Below are positions 34,730-42,201 of a stretch of 64,000 nucleotides of DNA, piece after piece. The stretch covers positions 3,038,001-3,102,000 of the forward strand of contig OW818658.1 of the NCBI GenBank assembly GCA_942492815.1, written 5' to 3'. Position numbers and translations under genes: made by a program. Within the stretch, counting starts at the first letter, position 1. Each line of letters opens with the position of its first letter. The DNA comes from JAEUWI01 sp942492815 (GTDB lineage: Bacteria > Hydrogenedentota > Hydrogenedentia > Hydrogenedentales > JAEUWI01). Under the pieces are notes generated by a model. The model worked only from the letters and a program-made list of their open reading frames with translations, had not been told where the DNA came from and searched no databases.

Positions 34730-34982
34730 TCACTACACTCCATTGTATGGAAGCGTACACCATCCCCCGAAGATGGCGCCGCAGGCCGAGTTGGCTGGAT
34801 CGTAAAGATTTGGTTAGGAAAATTCAATCAGTATATTGTTGACAGTTTACCACATTCGGTCTGCGTCGTCCGCGATGGCCTCGTATTGCCCCCGGCGCTT
34901 GTCGCTCGCGCGGGCGGTATGCTAGGCTTTGGCCTCGCCGCTTTCGGGCGGATGCCCCTCCCAAACCTTTCCAAGGGATGCC

Positions 34983-35813
34983 ATGAACTATCTGAAACTC
35001 TTCGATTTAACGGGCAAGAATGCCGTTATTACCGGCGGCGGCGGTGTGCTGGGTGGGGCCATTGCCGAGGGCCTCGCCGCGGCGGGCGCCCGGGTGGCCG
35101 TCACGAGCCGTAACGTAGACAATGCACAGCGGGTAGTCGACCGAATCACCGCCCAGGGTGGCGACGCTCGGGCCTATGCGCTGGATGTTCATTGCGCGGT
35201 AGTGACGGAAGACTGCAAGAGCGCCATCCTGGCCGATTTCAACCAGATCGATATTCTCGTCAATGGTGTGGGCGGCAACCTCAAAGAAGCCACCACTTCG
35301 GCGGAGCAAAGCTTCTTCCAACTGCCCAACGACGCCTTCAACCGGGTCATGGACCTGAACCTGGCGGGCGGAGTCATCATCCCCACGCAGATCTTTGTGA
35401 AGGCCATGCTGGCCAACGAAAACGGCGGCAGCATTATCAATGTGACTTCGATGAACGCCCTGCGCCCTCTCACCCGCATACCCGGCTACAGCGCGGCGAA
35501 GGCGGCGGTGAGCAACTTCACCCAGTGGTTCGCGGTACACATGGCGCAAGAATACAGCCCGAAATTTCGCGTGAACGCCATCGCACCGGGCTTTTTCCTC
35601 ACCGAACAGAATCGATTTCTCCTCACCGACGAGAAAACGGGGGCGCCCACCCCACGTGGGAAGACGATCATCGATCACACCCCCATGGGCCGCTATGGCG
35701 AGGCCGACGAACTGGTCGGGGCCGCCGTGTGGCTGGCCAGCGACGCGTCCCGCTTTGTGACGGGCACAATCATCCCCGTGGACGGCGGCTTTTCGGCCTT
35801 TTCCGGGGTGTGA
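34983..35813 (+). CDS. SDR oxidoreductase, D-mannonate-oxidoreductase-like
   Basis: A 276-residue short-chain dehydrogenase. It has the cofactor loop TGGGGVLGGA, the NxxG equivalent NGVGGN, and catalytic Ser (INVTSMNA) and YxxxK (YSAAKA). The C-terminal pattern FFLTEQNRFLLT, RGKTIIDHTPMGRYG and VTGTIIPVDGGF matches the SDR group annotated as D-mannonate oxidoreductase/fructuronate reductase, a hexuronate pathway enzyme. No uxuA or transport genes flank it, so the substrate assignment is tentative. AAGGGA lies 6 nt before ATG 34983. Confidence 0.88.
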   Translation: MNYLKLFDLTGKNAVITGGGGVLGGAIAEGLAAAGARVAVTSRNVDNAQRVVDRITAQGGDARAYALDVHCAVVTEDCKSAILADFNQIDILVNGVGGNLKEATTSAEQSFFQLPNDAFNRVMDLNLAGGVIIPTQIFVKAMLANENGGSIINVTSMNALRPLTRIPGYSAAKAAVSNFTQWFAVHMAQEYSPKFRVNAIAPGFFLTEQNRFLLTDEKTGAPTPRGKTIIDHTPMGRYGEADELVGAAVWLASDASRFVTGTIIPVDGGFSAFSGV

Positions 35814-35839
35814 AAGTCCGAAGTAACCCGTGAAGATTG

Positions 35840-35911
35840 CAGGGACTGCAGAGACTACAGGGACAGCAGAAACCGAAGCGCTGCAATTCCCTGCTGTCGC
35901 TGCCGTCCCTG
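35840..35911. repeat. Small inverted pair of CAGGGAC-type repeats
   Basis: The left arm at 35840-35869 has CAGGGACTGCAGAGACTACA followed by GGGACAGCAG. The right arm at 35891-35911 is CTGCTGTCGCTGCCGTCCCTG in order, partly complementary. It lies between the SDR and HAD genes and is weaker than the other inverted pairs. Confidence 0.6.
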
Positions 35912-35972
35912 AAGCCCTGAGATCGAGCACCAGATATTCTTTGCATCAATTTCATCTCGAAAGGCCAATAGC

Positions 35973-36860
35973 ATGAGTGACCCCACCGCTCCTTTGAAGG
36001 AGCACAAACCCCTGCACGATTTCCTCATCTGCATCGACTCCGACGGTTGCGCCTTCGACACGATGGAGCTGAAGCACAAGGAGTGTTTCATTCCGAACAT
36101 CATCAAGTTCTGGGGCCTCCAGGCCGTGTCCAAGTACGCGCGTGAAGCGGCGGAGTTCGTGAACCTCTATTCCAAGTGGCGGGGCATCAACCGCTTTCCC
36201 GCGCTCATCGACACCTTTAATCTCCTGGCCGAGCGCGAGGAAGTAAAGGCCCGAGGCGTCACCATGCCCGACGCGCCGAACCTGCGCCATTGGGCCGCCA
36301 CCGAAACCAAGCTGGGCAATCCCGCGCTGGAGGCCTACTGCAAGGAGCACGACCAGGAAGACATGAACATCGCCCTGGCGTGGAGTAAAGCCGTGAATAT
36401 GACTGTCGCTGATGTGGTGGGCAAGGGGCTTCCCCCCTTTCCGTGGGTGCGCGAGTCCCTGGTAAAAGCAGGCGCAAAAGCCGACCTCATGGTGTGCTCC
36501 GCGACGCCCGTCGGCGCACTGCGCGAAGAGTGGGAAGGCCAGGATCTGGCCCACCACGTTTTCACCATCGCGGGCCAGGAACAGGGCAAGAAATCGGAGC
36601 ATATCGCCTACGCCTCCGAAGGGCGCTATGAAAAGAGCCACATTCTCATGGTGGGCGACGCCCCCGGCGACCAGAAGGCCGCCGAGGCGAATGGGGCACT
36701 CTTCTACCCCATCAACCCCGGCCACGAAGACGCAAGCTGGAAACGCTTCCACGATGAAGCCCTGGACAAGTTCTTTGCTGGCAGCTTTGCCGGAGATTAC
36801 CAGGCGAAGATCATCGCGGAATTTGAGCAGTACCTGCCCGAGACACCGCCCTGGAAGTGA
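35973..36860 (+). CDS. HAD-like hydrolase of unknown substrate
   Basis: A 295-residue protein with HAD features: motif I ICIDSDGCAFDTM (nucleophile Asp and Asp+2), motif II VCSATP, and motif III/IV region HILMVGDAPGDQKAAE. A large helical cap lies between residues ~45 and ~165. It is probably a phosphatase; it has no close match to a named enzyme in my knowledge. AAAGG lies 8 nt before ATG. It may be co-transcribed with the SDR gene 159 nt upstream. Confidence 0.8.
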   Translation: MSDPTAPLKEHKPLHDFLICIDSDGCAFDTMELKHKECFIPNIIKFWGLQAVSKYAREAAEFVNLYSKWRGINRFPALIDTFNLLAEREEVKARGVTMPDAPNLRHWAATETKLGNPALEAYCKEHDQEDMNIALAWSKAVNMTVADVVGKGLPPFPWVRESLVKAGAKADLMVCSATPVGALREEWEGQDLAHHVFTIAGQEQGKKSEHIAYASEGRYEKSHILMVGDAPGDQKAAEANGALFYPINPGHEDASWKRFHDEALDKFFAGSFAGDYQAKIIAEFEQYLPETPPWK

Positions 36861-36868
36861 CGGGAAAA

Positions 36869-36980
36869 ATCGGTCCGATCAGACGGATCGGACCGATCGG
36901 ATATAACAGCTCAGTCGGATCGGTCCGATCAGACGGATCGGACCGATCGGATATAACAGCTCAGTCGGATCGGTCCGATC
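36869..36980. repeat. Two tandem 50-bp units, each a hairpin
   Basis: Units at 36869-36918 and 36919-36968 are identical, and a third starts at 36969-36980. Each begins with ATCGGTCCGATC and its reverse complement GATCGGACCGAT with a 5-nt loop, then a constant tail (GGATATAACAGCTCAGTCGG). An 18-nt core including GATCAGACGGATCGGACC also occurs at about 45104-45121. There are no variable spacers. Confidence 0.95.
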
Positions 36981-37011
36981 CGTCCGATAGATCGCAATAG
37001 CAAAGTCCCCC

Positions 37012-38145
37012 ATGAAAATTATCGTTGACGAGAATATCCCTTACGGCCGCGAGGCCTTCTCCACCCTCGGCGAAGTCGTCACGCGACCCGGTCGTGCGAT
37101 TTCGCCCGACGACGTGCGCGATGCCGAGCTGCTGCTGGTGCGCTCGATCACCAAGGTGAACGCCTCGCTGCTGGAGGGCGCTGCCGTGCGCTTCGTGGCC
37201 ACGGCGACCATTGGCGAGGACCACATCGACAAAACCTGGCTCGACGCGCAGGGCATTGGCTTCTCCAGTGCGCCGGGCTGTAACGCCAACAGTGTGGGCG
37301 AGTACATTGTGGCCGCGCTGCTGCACCTGGCCGGGAAGCATGGCCTCAGCCTGAAGGGCATGTCCCTCGGCGTCGTAGGCGTGGGCAATGTAGGCTCTAA
37401 TGTGGCCCGGAAGGCTGTCGCGCTCGGCATGAAGGTCGTGCTGAACGACCCGCCCCTCGCCGAGCTCACGGGTGACGCGAAATACCGTCCCCTGGACGAG
37501 ATCCTGGCCTGCGATTTCATCACGACCCATGTCCCGTTGACTAAAGAAGGTCCGCACCGCACGGTGCATCTGGTGAACGCGGATTTTCTGTCGCGGATGA
37601 AGCCCGGAAGCTTCCTGCTGAACACGGCGCGGGGTCCCGTTTGCGATAACGGCGCATTGCTGGCCTGTCTCCAGAGCGGCCACCTGCGCGGGGCAATCCT
37701 GGATGTCTGGGAAGGCGAACCCGAGGTCCGTCTCGATGTACTGGATGCCGTGGATATTGCCACGCCCCACATCGCGGGCTATTCCTTCGATGGCAAGGTT
37801 AACGGGACCCGCCAGATCTACGAGGCGGCCTGCAGGCACCTCGGCGTTCCGGCGGACTGGTCCGTGGACGCCCTGCTGCCCGAACCGGAACATCCCGCGC
37901 TGCAACTTGAAGGCCAGACCGGTGATTTGAAGCGTGCTGTCGACACCGTCTACCCCCTGCTGGAAGATGATGCCCGTATGCGCGCCATCAAGGAACAGCC
38001 CGCTGAGGGCCGCGCGGCTTACTTTGATATGCTCCGAAAGACCTATCCACGGCGACGGGAGTTTCAGAATACGGCGGTGACGCTGGCGACGCCGGACGAT
38101 GGGCTAGTTTCACGATTGCGTGGCATAGGATTTCGAGTAGAATAG
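37012..38145 (+). CDS. pdxB: Erythronate-4-phosphate dehydrogenase
   Basis: A 377-residue D-2-hydroxyacid dehydrogenase of the PdxB type, the second step of DXP-dependent pyridoxal phosphate synthesis. It shows the PdxB start (IVDENIPYGREAF), NAD loop GVVGVGNVGSNVA, catalytic Arg in NTARGP, Glu in WEGEPE and the His of TPHIAGYSFDGK, the last pattern being specific for PdxB, plus the C-terminal dimerisation extension (~285-377). No other pdx genes are visible. Ribosome site before ATG 37012 is weak. Confidence 0.95.
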   Translation: MKIIVDENIPYGREAFSTLGEVVTRPGRAISPDDVRDAELLLVRSITKVNASLLEGAAVRFVATATIGEDHIDKTWLDAQGIGFSSAPGCNANSVGEYIVAALLHLAGKHGLSLKGMSLGVVGVGNVGSNVARKAVALGMKVVLNDPPLAELTGDAKYRPLDEILACDFITTHVPLTKEGPHRTVHLVNADFLSRMKPGSFLLNTARGPVCDNGALLACLQSGHLRGAILDVWEGEPEVRLDVLDAVDIATPHIAGYSFDGKVNGTRQIYEAACRHLGVPADWSVDALLPEPEHPALQLEGQTGDLKRAVDTVYPLLEDDARMRAIKEQPAEGRAAYFDMLRKTYPRRREFQNTAVTLATPDDGLVSRLRGIGFRVE

Positions 38146-38188
38146 AAGAAACCTAACCACGAATGGACACGAGGTCAACAAGATATTT

Positions 38189-38311
38189 GACCACGGAGCA
38201 CACTGAGGCACGGAGCACAGAGAGAAAGAAATTCCTGAACATTGCAGGATAACTTTTCTCCAGTTGTAGTCTTGTAAAACTCTTCTCCGTGCCTCCGTGA
38301 CCTCTGTGGTC
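38189..38311. repeat. Imperfect palindrome of CACGGAG words between pdxB and the LarA-like gene
   Basis: Left arm 38189-38225 (starting GACCACGGAGCACACTGAGG) and right arm 38281-38311 (ending CCTCTGTGGTC) are near reverse complements, ~55 nt apart. Both arms start from TTTGACCAC-type or TCTGACCAC-type boundaries, as in the 14181-14322 element. Confidence 0.85.
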
Positions 38312-38359
38312 AGACTTAATTTGTCAATGCTGATGCTCGCCAACGAAGCAACGAGACAC

Positions 38360-39616
38360 ATGATGCTAATACAGAAAATCGCCGAGAACGGCTTCCTGAA
38401 CGAAGATGAAATCCGCGCCACCGTCACCGAGGCCTGCGCATCGATGAGCGTGGACGGCAAGCGCGTCCTCTTCATCATTCCCGACAGCACGCGGAGCATG
38501 CCGCTGCCTTTGTTGTTTCGCGTGCTCTTCGACGCGCTCCATGGGCGCGTGGCAAAGATGGACTACCTCATCGCCCTCGGCACCCACCCCCCCATGCCGG
38601 AAACGTCGATCAACCATATGCTCGGGGTGAGCGCCGAGGAGCGGACGAGGAAATACGCGAGCGTGGAGATCTTTAACCACGCCTGGCGCGATCCGGAAGC
38701 CCTCACCACCATCGGCCGCCTGACGGAGGACGACATCGAAGAAATCTCCGGTGGCCTGCTGCGGGAATCGGTGGACGTGACGATCAACAAGCGCGTGCTG
38801 GACTACGACCTCATCTGCATCGTGGGACCGGTCTTCCCCCACGAGGTGGTGGGCTTCAGCGGCGGCTACAAGTATTTCTTCCCCGGCGTCGCGGGCGAGG
38901 CCATCCTCGATGTGTTTCACTGGCTGGGCGCGCTAATCACGAACTACAAGATCAACGGCACCAAAGACACGCCGGTACGCGCCGTGATCAACAAGGCCGC
39001 GAGCCTGGTGCCCACGAAAACGATGTGCTTCTGCCTTACGGTCGTGCGCAAGGATACGAAGGCCGTGTTCTTCGGGGAGCCGCTGGAGGCCTGGAGTGCG
39101 GCGGCGGACCTTTCGTCCCAGACCCACATCATCTACAAGAAAAAGCCTTTCAAGACCGTGCTGGCCATTGCGCCGCCCATGTATGACGAGATCTGGGTGG
39201 CGGGCAAGTGCATGTACAAGCTGGAGCCCGTGGTGGCGGATGGTGGCGAGCTCATCATCTATGGCAGCCACATCCACGAAGTGAGCGTGACCCACGATGT
39301 CATGATCAAGAAGGTCGGCTACCACGTGCGCGACTACTTCACGAAGCAGGCGGATCGCTTTGCGGACATCCCCGGCACGATCAAGGCCCACTCGACCCAC
39401 GTGCGCGGGAACGGCACCTATGAAGACGGCGTGGAGAAGCCGCGCGTCGATGTGACCCTGGCCACGTCGATTCCCGAGGCGACTTGCCGGGAAATCAACC
39501 TGGGCTATCGCGATATCAATACGATTGATGTGTCGGAATACGAGGGCCGGGAAGATGAGGGCATTCTGGTGGTGCACAACGCCGGAGAAATCCTTTATCG
39601 GATCGAGGGCGAATAG
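38360..39616 (+). CDS. LarA-like (DUF2088) racemase/epimerase-family protein
   Basis: A 418-residue protein of the LarA family. Matches are PDSTRSMP (like the D-x-T-R-P of LarA), IALGTHPPM (catalytic-His motif GTHRxM) and PHEVVGFSGGYKYFFPG (second His and the Lys that holds the nickel-pincer cofactor in LarA, if the alignment holds). LarA racemises lactate and its paralogues act on other 2-hydroxyacids. No larB/larC/larE cofactor genes are nearby, so whether it is nickel-pincer loaded is unknown. The start is uncertain (ATG 38360, 38363 or 38327; no clear Shine-Dalgarno). Confidence 0.8.
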   Translation: MMLIQKIAENGFLNEDEIRATVTEACASMSVDGKRVLFIIPDSTRSMPLPLLFRVLFDALHGRVAKMDYLIALGTHPPMPETSINHMLGVSAEERTRKYASVEIFNHAWRDPEALTTIGRLTEDDIEEISGGLLRESVDVTINKRVLDYDLICIVGPVFPHEVVGFSGGYKYFFPGVAGEAILDVFHWLGALITNYKINGTKDTPVRAVINKAASLVPTKTMCFCLTVVRKDTKAVFFGEPLEAWSAAADLSSQTHIIYKKKPFKTVLAIAPPMYDEIWVAGKCMYKLEPVVADGGELIIYGSHIHEVSVTHDVMIKKVGYHVRDYFTKQADRFADIPGTIKAHSTHVRGNGTYEDGVEKPRVDVTLATSIPEATCREINLGYRDINTIDVSEYEGREDEGILVVHNAGEILYRIEGE

Positions 39617-39681
39617 TTGTTACCACGGATGGCACGGATAACACGGATTTTGGGTGTTTCGTGGTGTGTGAAGAAGTGTAG

Positions 39682-39979
39682 CCACAGAGAACGCATGGTA
39701 AATTGCGGCGGACCTCCCTCCTCCCACTCGTTACCACGGTCCTCCGTGGTAATGCCTACCGTTCCGCTCCAGCGGTACTGGGCTGGGAACGGTGTCTCGA
39801 ACCGTGGCAAGGCTACTGGCATTGCGGCGGTGCGAGCAGAACCGGCCACAAAGCATGCCGCCCCTTGTTCGGCCAAGCGCCTTTCCCTCATCTTGTTCCG
39901 CGGAAGCGGAACGGAAGGCATTACCACGGAGGACCGTGGTAACGAGCGAAGACCTTTGTGCTCTCTGCGTTCTTTGTGG
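39682..39979. repeat. Nested palindromic element (~300 bp)
   Basis: The outer arms CCACAGAGAACGCA (39682-39695) and TGCGTTCTTTGTGG (39966-39979) enclose inner arms at 39727-39768 and 39905-39946, which are reverse complements over 42 nt with one mismatch. Each inner arm contains the near-palindrome TTACCACGG..CCGTGGTAA. Just outside, 39622-39648 carries three 9-bp CACGGATNN units. The gap 39617-39955 has no other gene. The outer right arm runs into the signal-peptide codons of the next gene. Confidence 0.88.
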
Positions 39980-40588
39980 TTAATCCCTCTCTTTTTCTCC
40001 CTTTGCGGTTGCTACAGTGAGCCCCGCGAGACTACCTACACGCCCAAGACCCAGGCCGTGTCCGCCTATGAAGCCGCGCAGTCCGCACTGAAAGCCGGCG
40101 ACACCGACGAAGCGCTCGCGCAGGCCCGGGCGGCCTATGAGGCGGATCCCGCCTTTGACGCGGCCACGTTCCTCCTGGCGAGTCTGTTGGGGCGGGCGGG
40201 GGATTATGAGGAGGCCCTGGCGCTCTGCGCCACCCTGACTAAACGCTCGCCGAATTTTGTACAGGCCCATCTGCTCCAAGGTATACTATGGGACCGATCG
40301 GGAAATTCGAATGCGGCCAACACCAGCTATGACGCGGCTTTGCGTTGTTTCGAGGCGCTGGCGCAGTCGGAGCGGGCCCGCCCGGAGATGGGACTTCAGG
40401 AAGCGCTGACCACGTTTCTCCGCCATGGAAGACTGGAGGGTGTAAAGGCCGCGAACCGCGTGTTGGCGACCTATCCTGACTACGAGCCGGCCTTGTACGT
40501 GAAGTCCTGCATGCTGGATAAAGATCGCGGCTTCCTGTTGCGCTGGTTCTCCGAACAGAACGGCGACGCACCGCAGGGAAGCGGCTGA
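39956..40588 (+). CDS. TPR lipoprotein
   Basis: About 210 residues. A hydrophobic stretch ending SLCGC supplies a lipobox, followed by TPR-type helices: SAYEAAQSALKAGDTDEALAQA, FLLASLLGRAGDYEEALALC, and LLQGILWDRSGNSNAANTSY, given in part. There is no ATG in the right place: TTG 39956 or TTG 39974 must start it, both inside repeat-like DNA, so the signal peptide appears to have been built from, or invaded by, the repeat arm. The partner of the TPR is unknown. PPi-PFK follows after 34 nt. Confidence 0.65.
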   Translation: MCSLRSLWLIPLFFSLCGCYSEPRETTYTPKTQAVSAYEAAQSALKAGDTDEALAQARAAYEADPAFDAATFLLASLLGRAGDYEEALALCATLTKRSPNFVQAHLLQGILWDRSGNSNAANTSYDAALRCFEALAQSERARPEMGLQEALTTFLRHGRLEGVKAANRVLATYPDYEPALYVKSCMLDKDRGFLLRWFSEQNGDAPQGSG

Positions 40589-40622
40589 CTACGATACTGA
40601 TTGCGGAAACAGGAGAAGTACC

Positions 40623-41909
40623 ATGGGTAAAAATGTGATCGTCGCACAATCGGGCGGACCGAGCCCGGTGATAAATAGCTCGCTGCGCGGCGTCATCGAC
40701 GGCTGCAAGGCATTCCCCGATACCTTCGGCACGATCTACGGCGGCTGGCACGGCATTGAGGGCGTACTGAAGGAAGAACTGCTCGACCTGTCGGCCCAGT
40801 CCGAAGACGAAGTGGCCCTCCTTCGCTACACGCCGGCAGCAGGTGCCATCGGCACCTGCCGCTACAAGTTGAAAGACAAGCAGACCGAGGACTTCGACCG
40901 CATCATCGCCGTGATGAAGGCCCACGACATCGGCTACTTCTTCTACAACGGCGGCAACGATTCCATGGACACGGCGAACAAGGTGGCGAAGCTGGCCCAC
41001 GAACGCGGCCTCGATCTCATCGCCGTGGGCGTGCCCAAGACCATCGACAACGACGTAGGCGATTCCGAGTTCAAACTCATTGACCACACGCCCGGCTACG
41101 GCAGCGTGGCGCGTTACTGGATGGGTATCGTTCAGAATGCGAACGAAGAAAACGCCGGGTCCTCCCCCGCCGATCCGGTGCTGGTAATCCAGGCGATGGG
41201 CCGACAGATCGGCTACATCCCCGCGGCGGCGCGCCTGGCCGATCCGAAGCGGGAACTGCCCCTCCAGATCTACCTGCGCGAGTCCGCCGTGAGCGCGGAG
41301 GAAATGTGCGACAACATCAACGACCAGCTCCGCAAGGATGGCCGTTGTGTGGTGGTGGTGAGCGAGGGCTTCGACGTGGGCGACCTGGGCGAGGTGAAGG
41401 ACTCCTTCGGCCATGCCCAGTTTGGCGCTTCCAAGCTGACGGTGGCCCAGAAGGTGGTGAACCTGCTGAACGACCGCGGCCTCGCCACGCGCGGCGCGGC
41501 TCGGGGCCAGGTGCCCGGCTGCGACCAGCGCGACACCTGCACCTACGCTTCCGTGGTGGACCTCGACGAGGCCTATCGTGTGGGACAGAAGGCGGCGGAG
41601 ATCGCGGCGAGCGGCGAGAATGGCTGGATGTCCACCATCCTCCGCAAGCCGGGCCTCATTTACAATGTGGACTACGACAAGGTGCCGCTGGAGCTCGTGG
41701 CCAATTCCGAGCGCACCTTCCCGGAAGCATGGATTGCGCCGAACAAGATCGACGTGACCGATGATTTCCTGAAATATGCCACGCCGCTTATCGGCGAGGA
41801 TTGGGCAAGCGTTCCGGTCATCAACGGCCGCCAGCGCTTCACCCGCTTTGCACCAAAGTTTGCCGAAAAGAAACTGCCCGCCTACGAGCTTCAAGCCGCA
41901 CGCCAATAA
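40623..41909 (+). CDS. pfp: Pyrophosphate-dependent 6-phosphofructokinase
   Basis: A 428-residue glycolytic enzyme that phosphorylates fructose-6-phosphate reversibly. GGND at 110-113 replaces the ATP-type GGDG; the Asp at 113 excludes ATP, and PKTIDND (138-144) has the PPi-type lysine. The sugar-phosphate motif MGR is present (QAMGRQIGYI). The Asn at 112, where GGDD is more common, is a mild oddity. AGGAG stands 7 nt before ATG. gnd lies 300 nt downstream, so glycolysis and the pentose pathway are neighbours. Confidence 0.93.
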   Translation: MGKNVIVAQSGGPSPVINSSLRGVIDGCKAFPDTFGTIYGGWHGIEGVLKEELLDLSAQSEDEVALLRYTPAAGAIGTCRYKLKDKQTEDFDRIIAVMKAHDIGYFFYNGGNDSMDTANKVAKLAHERGLDLIAVGVPKTIDNDVGDSEFKLIDHTPGYGSVARYWMGIVQNANEENAGSSPADPVLVIQAMGRQIGYIPAAARLADPKRELPLQIYLRESAVSAEEMCDNINDQLRKDGRCVVVVSEGFDVGDLGEVKDSFGHAQFGASKLTVAQKVVNLLNDRGLATRGAARGQVPGCDQRDTCTYASVVDLDEAYRVGQKAAEIAASGENGWMSTILRKPGLIYNVDYDKVPLELVANSERTFPEAWIAPNKIDVTDDFLKYATPLIGEDWASVPVINGRQRFTRFAPKFAEKKLPAYELQAARQ

Positions 41910-41928
41910 ACCAACAAGGAACCACGCC

Positions 41929-42147
41929 ATGCCAGACGGTTGGGAGTACAAGACACTTTCAGTGAATGTAATCCACGGGCACGTTCAAGAGAGCTGCGAT
42001 ATCGATACGCAGCTCTGCGCCCTCGGCAGCGACGGCTGGGAACTGGTGTCGGTGACGCCCCTGGAGATTGAAGACAAGACCGCGTGCCTCATCCACCACT
42101 TCCGTCGTCCGGAAGAGCGCACGCGCAAGGTAGGCTTCGCGCCCTGA
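41929..42147 (+). CDS. Small DUF4177-like protein
   Basis: A 72-residue protein with WEYKTLSVN at the start and LGSDGWELVSVTPL in the middle, the pattern of DUF4177/DUF1737 small proteins (antiparallel beta fold, function unknown). AAGGA lies 8 nt before ATG 41929. It is 19 nt after PPi-PFK and 54 nt before gnd, so it is probably in the same transcript. Confidence 0.75.
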   Translation: MPDGWEYKTLSVNVIHGHVQESCDIDTQLCALGSDGWELVSVTPLEIEDKTACLIHHFRRPEERTRKVGFAP

Positions 42148-42201
42148 TAAGACCCATTACCCGCGAACGGTGACCATAGAAAACCCAACGAAGGATTACG
42201 C

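Noticed and set aside
34839..34868. Promoter from a TTGACA on the plus strand before the SDR gene
   Set aside because: No -10-like hexamer at 16-19 nt downstream.
36869..36980. CRISPR array
   Set aside because: The 50-bp units are wholly identical with no variable spacer, and each contains its own hairpin.
40239..41951. 570-codon minus-strand frame over the PPi-PFK gene
   Set aside because: It is an antisense shadow in GC-rich DNA without signals.
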